The position numbers and the translations under genes are program-made. A stretch of DNA of 64,000 nt, from NCBI GenBank assembly GCA_024692955.1, contig JAILLW010000117.1, forward strand, positions 57,627 to 121,626, given 5' to 3'. The DNA comes from Lachnospiraceae bacterium (GTDB lineage Bacteria; Bacillota; Clostridia; Lachnospirales; Lachnospiraceae). A model generated the notes under the pieces. It had not been told where the DNA came from, did no database searches, and was given only the letters and a program-made list of their open reading frames with translations. Below, in pieces: positions 29,195 through 37,872 of this stretch (positions are counted from its first letter, which is position 1; each line of letters starts with the position of its first letter).

Positions 29195-29223
29195 TTTACA
29201 GGCGGAAATATCTCCGATATACT
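29195..29223 (+). promoter_or_regulatory. Promoter TTTACA-17-TATACT for the Tad operon
   Basis: TTTACA 29195-29200, TATACT 29218-29223, about 100 nt upstream of the first Tad gene. Confidence 0.65.
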
Positions 29224-29320
29224 CCGTTTACAACCTATGAGGCTGCGGTCGCGGCCGACTCTCTTGGAAGAGTTCCTTCCGGATTTCAATCAGACGTATT
29301 TGAAACTAAGGGGGTAACAA

Positions 29321-30328
29321 TTGAATAAGAAGATCCTGGCGATCTGTGACGGTGAGAGCAGATATGCCGAGGGCCTGATGGAGTTTATGTCGGAAAAAAG
29401 CTCTCTTCCGTTCCGTATCCATCTTTTTACGGACAGGAAATGTTTTGATTCCTGCCCCGACAAAGAGGAGATCGAATGTCTTCTGATCTCGGAACGGCTT
29501 TACCGGGAGGATCCGACGGTTCCCGGGATCCCGCATATCGTGATCCTTTCGGAAAGCGGCAATATCCTCGATCCGACACTGCATCACATTAAGAAATATC
29601 AGGCCTGCGAAAGCATCTATAAGGAACTGCTCTCGTATTTTACGAAGGAGTCCTCGGAGATCGGAAAACAGCTGAGGATGGGTCCGGCCAATATGAAGGT
29701 CATCGGTGTCTATACGCCCATTGCCCGGTGCCTCCAGACCACCTTTGCCATGACGCTCGGCCAGATGCTGGCGAAGGAGCATAAGACACTGTATATGAAT
29801 TTTGAGCGGTATTCCGGACTTTCGGAACTGCTCCGTACAGAATTCCGCTCCGATATCACGGATCTTATGTATTATCTGGAATGCGCGAAGGAAAAACTGG
29901 TCTACAAGATCGATGAGATCAGGGAGCAGGTGAACGGCCTCGATTTCATCCCGCCTGCCGCTGTCTTTCAGAATGTGGCCGGAATAAAGGGGGAGCAGTG
30001 GAAGGAACTGTTTGAAGAGATCGCGACCGGCGCAGGCTACGAATATCTGATCCTGGATCTTACGGACGGGATGCTGGATCTGTGGGAGGTATTAAGAGGC
30101 TGTCATCTTGTCTATACGATCACGAAAGGAGATACCATCGCCCTCGCGAAGATGTATCAGTATGAGACACTTTTAAAGACAATGAATTATGAGGATGTTC
30201 TGAACAAGACGAGAAAGTGCCGGTTTCCGGTATTCCGCTGCCTGTCGGCCAGATTCGACCTTCTGACCGTGGGCGATATGGCGGCCTATGTGAAGGAGAA
30301 CATCCTGCCGGATGTGCTCGGATTATGA
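29321..30328 (+). CDS. CpaE/TadZ-like pilus assembly protein with degenerate P-loop (ParA/MinD fold)
   Basis: TTG start after AAGGGGGT. Receiver-like N-terminus; IGVYTPIARCLQTTFAMTLGQMLAKEHKTLYMNFE aligns with the CpaE pseudo-Walker A region; DLTDGMLD. Directly upstream of cpaF. Confidence 0.75.
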   Translation: MNKKILAICDGESRYAEGLMEFMSEKSSLPFRIHLFTDRKCFDSCPDKEEIECLLISERLYREDPTVPGIPHIVILSESGNILDPTLHHIKKYQACESIYKELLSYFTKESSEIGKQLRMGPANMKVIGVYTPIARCLQTTFAMTLGQMLAKEHKTLYMNFERYSGLSELLRTEFRSDITDLMYYLECAKEKLVYKIDEIREQVNGLDFIPPAAVFQNVAGIKGEQWKELFEEIATGAGYEYLILDLTDGMLDLWEVLRGCHLVYTITKGDTIALAKMYQYETLLKTMNYEDVLNKTRKCRFPVFRCLSARFDLLTVGDMAAYVKENILPDVLGL

Positions 30329-31536
30329 ACCTGCAGGAAGAGATCATAAAAAGCATGGACCTCAGCGCTCCGCTGAGCGATGAGGAAGTCCGGACGCTCA
30401 TAGATGAAGCGCTTGAAAGGGTCAGCAAAAAGATGCTCATCGGGCTGAAGGAGAGGGAAAGGCTCCGTACGGACATCTTTCACAGCATCCGGCAGCTGGG
30501 GATATTGCAGGACCTGATCGAGGATCCCGAGATCACGGAGATCATGGTAAACGGGACGGATGGCATCTTTATCGAAAAGCACGGAAAACTGACACAGCTG
30601 CCGGAAAGATTTCTCTCAAAGGACAAACTCCGTCAGGTGATCTGGCAGATCACGGCCGACTGCAACCGGGCCGTGAACGACGCGAAGCCCATCGTGGATG
30701 CGAGACTTCCGGACGGAGCAAGGGTCAATGTCGTACTTGATCCGGTGGCGCTTAACGGACCGATCCTTACGATACGCCGGTTTCCGCCGAAACCCATTAT
30801 GATGGAGGATCTTATCCGGATGGGAAGCATCACCGAAGAATGCTCGGACTTTCTGATAAAGGCGGTAAGGGAGGGCCAAAACCTCCTGGTGAGCGGGGGG
30901 ACCGGCACGGGAAAGACCACGCTGCTCAACGTTCTTTCCGGCTATATCCCGCCGGCGGAACGGGTGATCACCATCGAGGACAGCGCGGAGCTGCAGCTTC
31001 AGGGGCTTCCGAATCTCGTCCGGCTTGAAACAAGGAACGGGACGGAAGGAGGCGGGGAAGGGATCACGATCCGGGATCTTCTGAAGACAAGTCTGAGGAT
31101 GAGGCCGGACCGGATCATCGTCGGAGAAACGAGGTCAAAGGAAGCAATCGATATGCTGCAGTCGATCAATGTCGGCCATTCCGCGATGACAACGGTACAC
31201 GCGAATTCCGTAAGGGATGTGGTATCCCGCCTTGAGACCATGGTGCTTACGGGAATGGAGATCCCGGTCTTCGCGATCCGGCGCCAGATCGCTTCCGGTT
31301 TCGGACTCATCATCCAGCTTACCCGCTGCCCGGACGGTTCAAGAAAGGTCTTTGAAGTCGCCCGCCCGCTGGGGATCCGGGACGGCGAAGTGGAAATGGA
31401 GAGTCTCTTCTTTTACGGAAAGGAGCGTGAAAAAGATCGGAAAGAAGAAAAGGAAGAAAGAAGGATATCTCCGGATAAGTCCGAAGGAAAAGCTGTTTTT
31501 GGGAACCAGGGCGGCGCTTGCGGTTCTTGCTCTTGA
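30325..31536 (+). CDS. cpaF: CpaF/TadA-type secretion ATPase
   Basis: Start trimmed to ATG 30325 overlapping the previous stop. LLVSGGTGTGKTTLLNVLSGYIP, VITIEDSAELQL, MRPDRIIVGETR, GHSAMTTVHANS. Confidence 0.96.
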   Translation: MNLQEEIIKSMDLSAPLSDEEVRTLIDEALERVSKKMLIGLKERERLRTDIFHSIRQLGILQDLIEDPEITEIMVNGTDGIFIEKHGKLTQLPERFLSKDKLRQVIWQITADCNRAVNDAKPIVDARLPDGARVNVVLDPVALNGPILTIRRFPPKPIMMEDLIRMGSITEECSDFLIKAVREGQNLLVSGGTGTGKTTLLNVLSGYIPPAERVITIEDSAELQLQGLPNLVRLETRNGTEGGGEGITIRDLLKTSLRMRPDRIIVGETRSKEAIDMLQSINVGHSAMTTVHANSVRDVVSRLETMVLTGMEIPVFAIRRQIASGFGLIIQLTRCPDGSRKVFEVARPLGIRDGEVEMESLFFYGKEREKDRKEEKEERRISPDKSEGKAVFGNQGGACGSCS

Positions 31537-32191
31537 CTGGTTCTTTTACAGGTCAATCTGGGCGCTTATTCCGCTTTCCCTTTTAGGAGCCGGCCATTAC
31601 AGGCTTTTAAGGGAAGTCCTCCTTGAGGAAAAGAGGAGGAAGATCCGGATCGAGTTCAAGGAGCTTCTGCTGCTTTCCTGTACGGGACTTCGCGCCGGTT
31701 ACTCCGTGGAAAACGCGCTGCAGAACAGCTTTCATGATCTGGAAAGACTTTTCGGAAGAGATTCCGCGGTATGCGAAATGATCGAAAAGATCGAAGAAAC
31801 AAGACGAAACCACGGACCGATCCGGGAAGTGTTCATCAGGGCGGGAGCCGCCACCGGGATCCATGAGATCACGGATTTCGGAGCGGTTTACGGGATCGCC
31901 TACGAAAGAAGCGGAAACCTCAGGGAGGTTATGGAAAATGCCGCCTCCGGACTGCTTAACCGGCTGAAACTCGAGGAGGAGATCCGGGAATCCCTGAACG
32001 AGCGAAGATATGAAATGAAGATCATGAATCTGATGCCTTTTGTCATCATGTCCTATATCAGCCTTACGAGCAAAGACTATTTCGAAAAAATGTACGGGAA
32101 CCTCCCGGGGATACTGATCATGAGCGCGGCGCTCATTGTCTTTATCACGGCATATCTCTGGGGAGAAAAGATCGTGAGGACCCGGATATGA
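31427..32191 (+). CDS. TadB-like inner membrane platform protein (T2SSF)
   Basis: GTG 31427 is a candidate start (exact start uncertain). ELLLLSCTGLRAGYSVENALQNSF.. T2SSF pattern, TM helices at both ends. Confidence 0.8.
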   Translation: MKKIGKKKRKKEGYLRISPKEKLFLGTRAALAVLALDWFFYRSIWALIPLSLLGAGHYRLLREVLLEEKRRKIRIEFKELLLLSCTGLRAGYSVENALQNSFHDLERLFGRDSAVCEMIEKIEETRRNHGPIREVFIRAGAATGIHEITDFGAVYGIAYERSGNLREVMENAASGLLNRLKLEEEIRESLNERRYEMKIMNLMPFVIMSYISLTSKDYFEKMYGNLPGILIMSAALIVFITAYLWGEKIVRTRI

Positions 32192-33408
32192 AGATGAAAA
32201 AGAAGCATGCTTATATGGGTATCCTCATGCTGACGGGGATTATGGCGGGACTGCTCACCTACCGGAAAGAAAGGAAGGAAGACCGGCTGATGGAAGGGGA
32301 CATCCTCATCCGGGAGGAATGGGGAAAAGGGGATTACGACCTTCATCTGAAAGCGGGCTTTATAGGGGAGGAGGATGCGGAAAGCAGGATCGACCTTACG
32401 GTCAAAGAGCGGGAATATACAAAGGAGGAACTTGACCTTCTTGCGGCGAAAGCCATGGCGGCCCTTGAAAAGGAGATCCTTAACGGAAATCCCGATACCG
32501 GGAAAGTATGCCGCGACCTGAAGCTTCCTTACGAACTTCCCGGTTATCCGTTTTTGCTCCGGTGGGAGGTCTCGGACGAAAGCCTGATGGACCGCTCGGG
32601 GCACATACTGCCGGATCCGCTTCGCAAAGAGACCTTTGACCTTACCCTGACCTGCACCATGAGCGCCCAAGGATCCTCCTACTCCTTCCCGCTGCCCGTC
32701 AGGATCATTCCGCCAAACCTGAGCCGTGAAGAAGAGCTTTCGCTGATGCTGAAGGAATCCGTGGAAAAGGCGCTTATGAAGGAACCCAGTGAAAAAAGAG
32801 TGAGCCTTCCCCGGTCAGTGAACGGAAAAGCCGTGAAATGGGAGAGCGTAAGGGGATTCGGAAGTCTGCTTCCCGTAGCTGCGGGATTTCTGGGAGCGAT
32901 CCTTTTAAGCGCGGCCGCAGATTATGATGCGCGAAAGAAAGAGGAACGCTTCCGGGAGGAACTCCGGGGGCTCTATGCGGGATTTACCGGGAAACTGAGG
33001 CTGTATCTGATGTCGGGACTTACCGCGAGGAATGCTTTTTTCGCGATCACGGCGGAATATTCAAAAAACGGGAGAAAAGAAGAGGCGGGACTCCTGGAAC
33101 TCCTTCAGACAGCCTGCAACCGGCTCCGGAATCATGTACGGGAAGAAAGCGTCTATGAGGAATGGGGGAACTCCTGCGGCGGCCCGTACCGGAAGCTTTC
33201 GTTCCTGATATGCGTCAACCTGAAACAGGGAAACGAAAAACTTCTTTCGATGCTGGAAGAGGAGGAGAAAGAGGCGCTTCTCGAAAGGAAAGCCCTTGCG
33301 GAAAAAAGAGGGAGCGAAGCGGGAGTGAAACTGCTTTTTCCGATGATCCTCATGCTGATCGTCGTGATGCTCCTTATCATGATCCCGGCCTGTATGGATT
33401 TTGTCTAA
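32188..33408 (+). CDS. TadC-like pilus assembly membrane protein with a long N-terminal extracytoplasmic region
   Basis: Operon position; TM, ~200 aa region, TM, then LRLYLMSGLTARNAFFAI and KLLFPMILMLIVVMLLIMIPA. Confidence 0.65.
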   Translation: MKMKKKHAYMGILMLTGIMAGLLTYRKERKEDRLMEGDILIREEWGKGDYDLHLKAGFIGEEDAESRIDLTVKEREYTKEELDLLAAKAMAALEKEILNGNPDTGKVCRDLKLPYELPGYPFLLRWEVSDESLMDRSGHILPDPLRKETFDLTLTCTMSAQGSSYSFPLPVRIIPPNLSREEELSLMLKESVEKALMKEPSEKRVSLPRSVNGKAVKWESVRGFGSLLPVAAGFLGAILLSAAADYDARKKEERFREELRGLYAGFTGKLRLYLMSGLTARNAFFAITAEYSKNGRKEEAGLLELLQTACNRLRNHVREESVYEEWGNSCGGPYRKLSFLICVNLKQGNEKLLSMLEEEEKEALLERKALAEKRGSEAGVKLLFPMILMLIVVMLLIMIPACMDFV

Positions 33409-33433
33409 TATCTGTAAACAAGGAGGTGCGGAA

Positions 33434-33589
33434 ATGAAAATGAACAATAAAGGGATGGGAACGGTGGAGATCATTCTTATCATCGTAGTTCTGATCTCAC
33501 TGGTCCTGATCTTCAAAACACAGATCGTACAGCTCGCGAATTCGGTCTTTCAGAAGATCGCCGTGGATTCGCAGGCCGTAATGTCCTGA
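33434..33589 (+). CDS. Flp-type class IVb prepilin
   Basis: ATG 33434 after AGGAGG. 51 aa: MKMNNKGMGTVEIILIIVVLISLVLIFKTQIVQLANSVFQKIAVDSQAVMS, with a Gly cleavage site and +5 Glu-like arrangement. Confidence 0.85.
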   Translation: MKMNNKGMGTVEIILIIVVLISLVLIFKTQIVQLANSVFQKIAVDSQAVMS

Positions 33590-33593
33590 GTGC

Positions 33594-35024
33594 ATGAGGA
33601 AAAGAAAACTCAAAGGATCCGTGACGGTCTTTCTTTCCATGTGCCTGTCCGCATTCCTGCTCATTATGACTCTCCTGATCCGGCTCGGGATCATCAACGG
33701 GGAAAAGGAACGCTTCGAGATCGCCACGGATGTGAGTCTTAATTCCGTACTCGGAGAATACGGAAAAAACCTCTATGAGCATTACGACCTTCTGTATATC
33801 GATCCTTCCTATACGGACAGGGCGCCGGAGATCGGAAATACTGGTGGAAGACTCGGCCTTTATCTTCGGAAAAATACGGAAAACGTCCTCCGGGGGCAGG
33901 AGGCTCCCTGGGGGAGGATCAGCATATCGGAGTCGGAGATCACCGCGTACCGAACGGCTGCCTTTAAAGAGGGAAGCTCCATGCGGAGCCAGGCAAACCG
34001 CTATGTGAACGAGGCAACCTCCGCGGCACCGTCCAAAGAGGAGGTTTCGGAGGCCTACCCCTTTACGGAGGCTGCGGCCTTACTGGAAGAGGTGGATACT
34101 TTCGGAGAGTGGAGCGCCCTTATGGAATTTATCGAAGGGAAGGAGAAACCCGTCATAAGGAAGGAGGACGGAACCCTTCGGATCGTTGAGGTGTCGAACC
34201 CGGCGGACTGGGTCTATGCCCTTGCGGGAAGTGAGATCCTTTATGCCGCCGGGATCGGGATCGGGGACATTCCCGCCGCGGATATCGATACGGGGAGTCT
34301 GATCTCAAACCGGGGCGCGGCGGACGAAGGGATACCGGGTGAAGGGATGGACACGGGAGAGGCGGATACGGATAAGGAAACCTTTCTTTCCTATCTTACG
34401 GACCGGATGGGATCCCGGGATCATATGAGGGAGGAGCGGCTTCTGAAATGCGAGCTGGAATATGTCATCTCCGGCAGGGAGAATGACTATTCGAATTACA
34501 GAGAGGCCATGGAACGGATCTTCCGGATCCGCTTCGCGGACAATGCCGGTCTTGCACGAAATGACGCGGGACTTAAGGGTGAGGCGGTGCTTGCCGCCGA
34601 AATGCTGGAGATCTGTGCGCTGGATCCCTCCTTTATCGACCCGGTGGCTGAAAGCATCCTTTATGCGGCGGCTTATCTTGAGACCCTGTGCGATCTGAAA
34701 AGCCTGTCCGAAGGAGGAAGGGTCCCCCTGCTTAAGACATCCCATCATATGAGCGTGGATCATGTGCTCGAAGGGACGGAGTATTCCGCGGAATCCGGGG
34801 AAGGCTTTACCTACCGGCAGTATCTGATCCTTCTTATGGGAATGGAGGAGGACGTGATGCTGAACTTCCGGGCCATGGATCTTATGGAACTTGAGATCAG
34901 GAGACTTGATTCGAATCCGGGCTTCCGGATGGACCGCTGCATCGAAAGGATGAATGTTTCCATCGGGGCTTCAGGCTCCGGAATCGGGGAATACAGGGTA
35001 AGAAGGACTTATGGCTATTACTGA
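33594..35024 (+). CDS. TadG-like / DUF5702-type pilus-associated protein
   Basis: MRKRKLKGSVTVFLSMCLSAFLLIMTLLIRLGIINGEKERFEIATDVSLNSVLGEYGKNLYEHYDLLYID; single N-terminal TM; Tad operon context. Confidence 0.75.
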   Translation: MRKRKLKGSVTVFLSMCLSAFLLIMTLLIRLGIINGEKERFEIATDVSLNSVLGEYGKNLYEHYDLLYIDPSYTDRAPEIGNTGGRLGLYLRKNTENVLRGQEAPWGRISISESEITAYRTAAFKEGSSMRSQANRYVNEATSAAPSKEEVSEAYPFTEAAALLEEVDTFGEWSALMEFIEGKEKPVIRKEDGTLRIVEVSNPADWVYALAGSEILYAAGIGIGDIPAADIDTGSLISNRGAADEGIPGEGMDTGEADTDKETFLSYLTDRMGSRDHMREERLLKCELEYVISGRENDYSNYREAMERIFRIRFADNAGLARNDAGLKGEAVLAAEMLEICALDPSFIDPVAESILYAAAYLETLCDLKSLSEGGRVPLLKTSHHMSVDHVLEGTEYSAESGEGFTYRQYLILLMGMEEDVMLNFRAMDLMELEIRRLDSNPGFRMDRCIERMNVSIGASGSGIGEYRVRRTYGYY

Positions 35025-35769
35025 GACGGAAAAAAACCGGAGAGAATACCGGGGGAGCATCGCTCTTGAGGCAGCGATGGCCGTACCGATCTTTCTCTTT
35101 TTCATCATGACCCTGCTTATGGGCATTGAGACGGTAAGACTTCAGACAAATGTGCTCGAAGCTCTGAATGAAGGCGTCGGGAAAGCCTATTCCCAAAGGA
35201 CGGAAGTAAACGGAAACGATGCCTCGGAATACCTTCGGGAACTGGAAAATCCGTTTCTTTGCGTGGCGGGAGGAGAAGGAGGGATCCGCATTACGGATGA
35301 GGGACCGGTGTCCGGCGAAGGGATCATCTCTCTTTCCGCTTCCTATGGGATCCGGCCTTTTACGGAGCTTATGCCGGTGGGAAATATAAGGATCCGGGAT
35401 CGTGTATTTGCCCATGCCTTTACCGGCTATACGGGCGGCGGAAGCGGAGACATACCGCCTCCGGAAGAATATGTCTACATTACAGAGACAGGCACGAAAT
35501 ATCACCGGTCGGCGGTCTGCACCCATATCAGAGTAACACCGAGGGCGGTGGACGCGTCGATGCTTGAAACCATGAGAAATCGTTACGGAGCAAGGTATTA
35601 CCCCTGCGAGCGGTGCCGGCCTGCGGCAACGGGGATCGTGTTCCTGACCGGTGAAGGCACCCGGTATCACTCGCAATCGGACTGCCCTTCCCTCTCAAGG
35701 AGGGTATCGGTCATAACGTTAAGGGAGGCGATCGGACTTGGATATACCGCCTGTTCCAAATGCGGTTAG
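35011..35769 (+). CDS. TadE-like pseudopilin with C-terminal tandem Cys/His (zinc-binding-like) motifs
   Basis: YRGSIALEAAMAVPIFLFFIMTLLMGIE. C-terminus TKYHRSAVCTHI..YYPCERC and TRYHSQSDCPSLSR..YTACSKCG. Confidence 0.78.
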   Translation: MAITETEKNRREYRGSIALEAAMAVPIFLFFIMTLLMGIETVRLQTNVLEALNEGVGKAYSQRTEVNGNDASEYLRELENPFLCVAGGEGGIRITDEGPVSGEGIISLSASYGIRPFTELMPVGNIRIRDRVFAHAFTGYTGGGSGDIPPPEEYVYITETGTKYHRSAVCTHIRVTPRAVDASMLETMRNRYGARYYPCERCRPAATGIVFLTGEGTRYHSQSDCPSLSRRVSVITLREAIGLGYTACSKCG

Positions 35770-36187
35770 TCTGATCGTGACTGCCGCTCTATCCGTAAAG
35801 GATATCCGCACCCGGAGGATCCCGGGGAAGGCGGTATTCTGGTTCCTCGGAACCGGTATCCTTTACGCGGTTTTGTCAGGATCCGTAAATAATATCGTTC
35901 TTTCCGCCATGCCCGGAGCATTTATACTGTCTGCTGCTCTTGTGACGGGCGAGAAGATAGGCTGCGGTGACGGCTTTGTGATCATGGCACTCGGAATCTG
36001 GATCGGTTTTCGAAGCCTTATCACCGTTCTGGCCGCGGGGTTTATGCTGTCCGGCCTTTATGGCCTTCTGTGGTATGTCATAGGTTGGAAAAAGAGTATG
36101 TATCATCAGAGGGACAGGGAGATCCCGTTTGTACCTTTTTTGTTTTTCGGATTGATCGTCCGGGAGTTTTTCGGCGGAGTTTTATGA
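35738..36187 (+). CDS. A24 prepilin peptidase (TadV/CpaA-like)
   Basis: Catalytic motifs DIRTRRIP and GCGDGF (GxGD); multi-span. Confidence 0.88.
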   Translation: MDIPPVPNAVSLIVTAALSVKDIRTRRIPGKAVFWFLGTGILYAVLSGSVNNIVLSAMPGAFILSAALVTGEKIGCGDGFVIMALGIWIGFRSLITVLAAGFMLSGLYGLLWYVIGWKKSMYHQRDREIPFVPFLFFGLIVREFFGGVL

Positions 36188-36660
36188 GAAAGCAAACATA
36201 TAAGGAAAAGTTCATGAAAAAACCCGGCCTGAAGAACCATAACCTGAACGGCTATTTGACGACGGAAAGCAGTTTCGTATTTTCAATGTGTATTCTGCTT
36301 TATTTCCTGATCATCATGGCAGGCCTGCTTCTGTTTGCCAGGTGTCTGACTTCCCAGAATGACTATATCATCGGGATGAGAGGCGCGAGATTCACGGAAG
36401 CGGGTGATGCCTATGGGGAAGTGATCTACGGTATGGAGCGCTTCGATGCGCGACCCTATATGATGGAACGCCTCAGGAAGGCCGGACAGAGCTACATTGT
36501 CTACAGGCAGTCAACGGAAAGAGCGGCGATAGATGCCGGCGCAGTAAGGGTCCGTACCACAGGCGGAGGAAGGGTCGGAAGAAACATCTGTGATAAAAGG
36601 ATCGGGATCGTGAACCCCATCGAAGGGATCAGAGCAGAAAGAGGCGGAGGCACGGAATGA
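36184..36660 (+). CDS. Small TadE-like pilus protein
   Basis: ATG 36184 overlaps the previous stop. YLTTESSFVFSMCILLYFLIIMAGLLLFARCL (N-terminal TM with upstream Glu). Confidence 0.7.
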   Translation: MRKQTYKEKFMKKPGLKNHNLNGYLTTESSFVFSMCILLYFLIIMAGLLLFARCLTSQNDYIIGMRGARFTEAGDAYGEVIYGMERFDARPYMMERLRKAGQSYIVYRQSTERAAIDAGAVRVRTTGGGRVGRNICDKRIGIVNPIEGIRAERGGGTE

Positions 36661-37847
36661 ATGTTCGTTATATCAGGGATTATAAACATAATTATCTGGT
36701 CATTCAGGACGATCGGGTGCTTGAGGGGGATTACCGGCAAAGAATGCTGACCGGGAATGAGATCCCGGGGCTCCTCAGCTGCCGGGAGCGGATGATCAAC
36801 GGGGAAGGCCTGCTTTATTATGATATTACCTCAAGACAGCCGGTGAGCTCCTACTTTTCGGAAAAGAATCTCAAAATGGCGGAGATCACGGCACTTTTTC
36901 AAAAACTCCGGGAACTGTGCGAAATAATGCAGAAATATCTTCTCTACGGAGAGACGCTCATCCTTTCACCCGAATACATCTATTATGACGTGAGCGCAAA
37001 GGAGTACCGGTTTCTCTGCTATCCTTTCGAAGAACGGGAGGATGCGCTTCTGCCGCTTCTGGAATTTCTGATGGAGCATCTTGACAATGAGGATGCCGCA
37101 GCCGTGGAAACGGTCTATCAGATGGCGGATCTTCTCGAGCGCGGACACTGCTCCATGAGTGAGGTGCTCGAATGGTTCCGTCAAAGAGAAAACGATCCGG
37201 AAAGCACCGGAAGGGAAAAGAGAATAAGCAGGGAGATTCCGGAGGATCCGGAGTATCCCGGCATTAACGGAAGAAGAAGAGAGGAGGATCCGTTCGGCGA
37301 GGAGGATTTCTTCGGGGAGACGGAGGCGGAAGATAAAAGCATTTCCGAAGGGTCACGCCCGTTCGTAAGCGGAAGAAGGGAAGAGGAACCGGAAGAATCC
37401 CTCTTTGAGAGGATTCTGCGTTTTTTTACGGGGAAACCGAAGAAGGAGCAGGCCCGGGTGGAATTTGACGGGGAGGAATACGAAGGAGAACGGACCGGGG
37501 AGCCGGATATGCCGAATGACGGAAGCACGGTATTCATACCCTGGATCGAAAACAGTGAGCATAAGCTCTACGGAACGGAAAAGAAGAACAAATACCGGAT
37601 CGACCTTATGCGGGCCCCCTTCACCATCGGGAAGCTTAAGGGAGCCTGCGATGTGGTCCTGGATGATCCCGGAATAAGCCGGGTCCACGCGAAGATCCTC
37701 AGGGAATCCGGTCAGTTTTTCCTGCAGGATATGAACTCCACGAACGGGTGCTTCCGGAACGGAGTCCGCCTTGAGCCGAATGAAAAAGCCGAGATCGAAC
37801 CGGGGGACGAAATCGGCCTCGGAAGACTGAAATTCATTTACAGATGA
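36657..37847 (+). CDS. DUF6382-like N-terminal domain + FHA domain protein
   Basis: N-terminal YLVIQDDRVLEGDYRQRMLTGNEIPGLL; C-terminal FHA FTIGKLKGACDVVLDDPGISRVHAKILRESGQFFLQDMNSTNGCFRNG. Confidence 0.9.
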   Translation: MNVRYIRDYKHNYLVIQDDRVLEGDYRQRMLTGNEIPGLLSCRERMINGEGLLYYDITSRQPVSSYFSEKNLKMAEITALFQKLRELCEIMQKYLLYGETLILSPEYIYYDVSAKEYRFLCYPFEEREDALLPLLEFLMEHLDNEDAAAVETVYQMADLLERGHCSMSEVLEWFRQRENDPESTGREKRISREIPEDPEYPGINGRRREEDPFGEEDFFGETEAEDKSISEGSRPFVSGRREEEPEESLFERILRFFTGKPKKEQARVEFDGEEYEGERTGEPDMPNDGSTVFIPWIENSEHKLYGTEKKNKYRIDLMRAPFTIGKLKGACDVVLDDPGISRVHAKILRESGQFFLQDMNSTNGCFRNGVRLEPNEKAEIEPGDEIGLGRLKFIYR

Positions 37848-37872
37848 TGTGCCAGGGCTTATACTTATGGGT

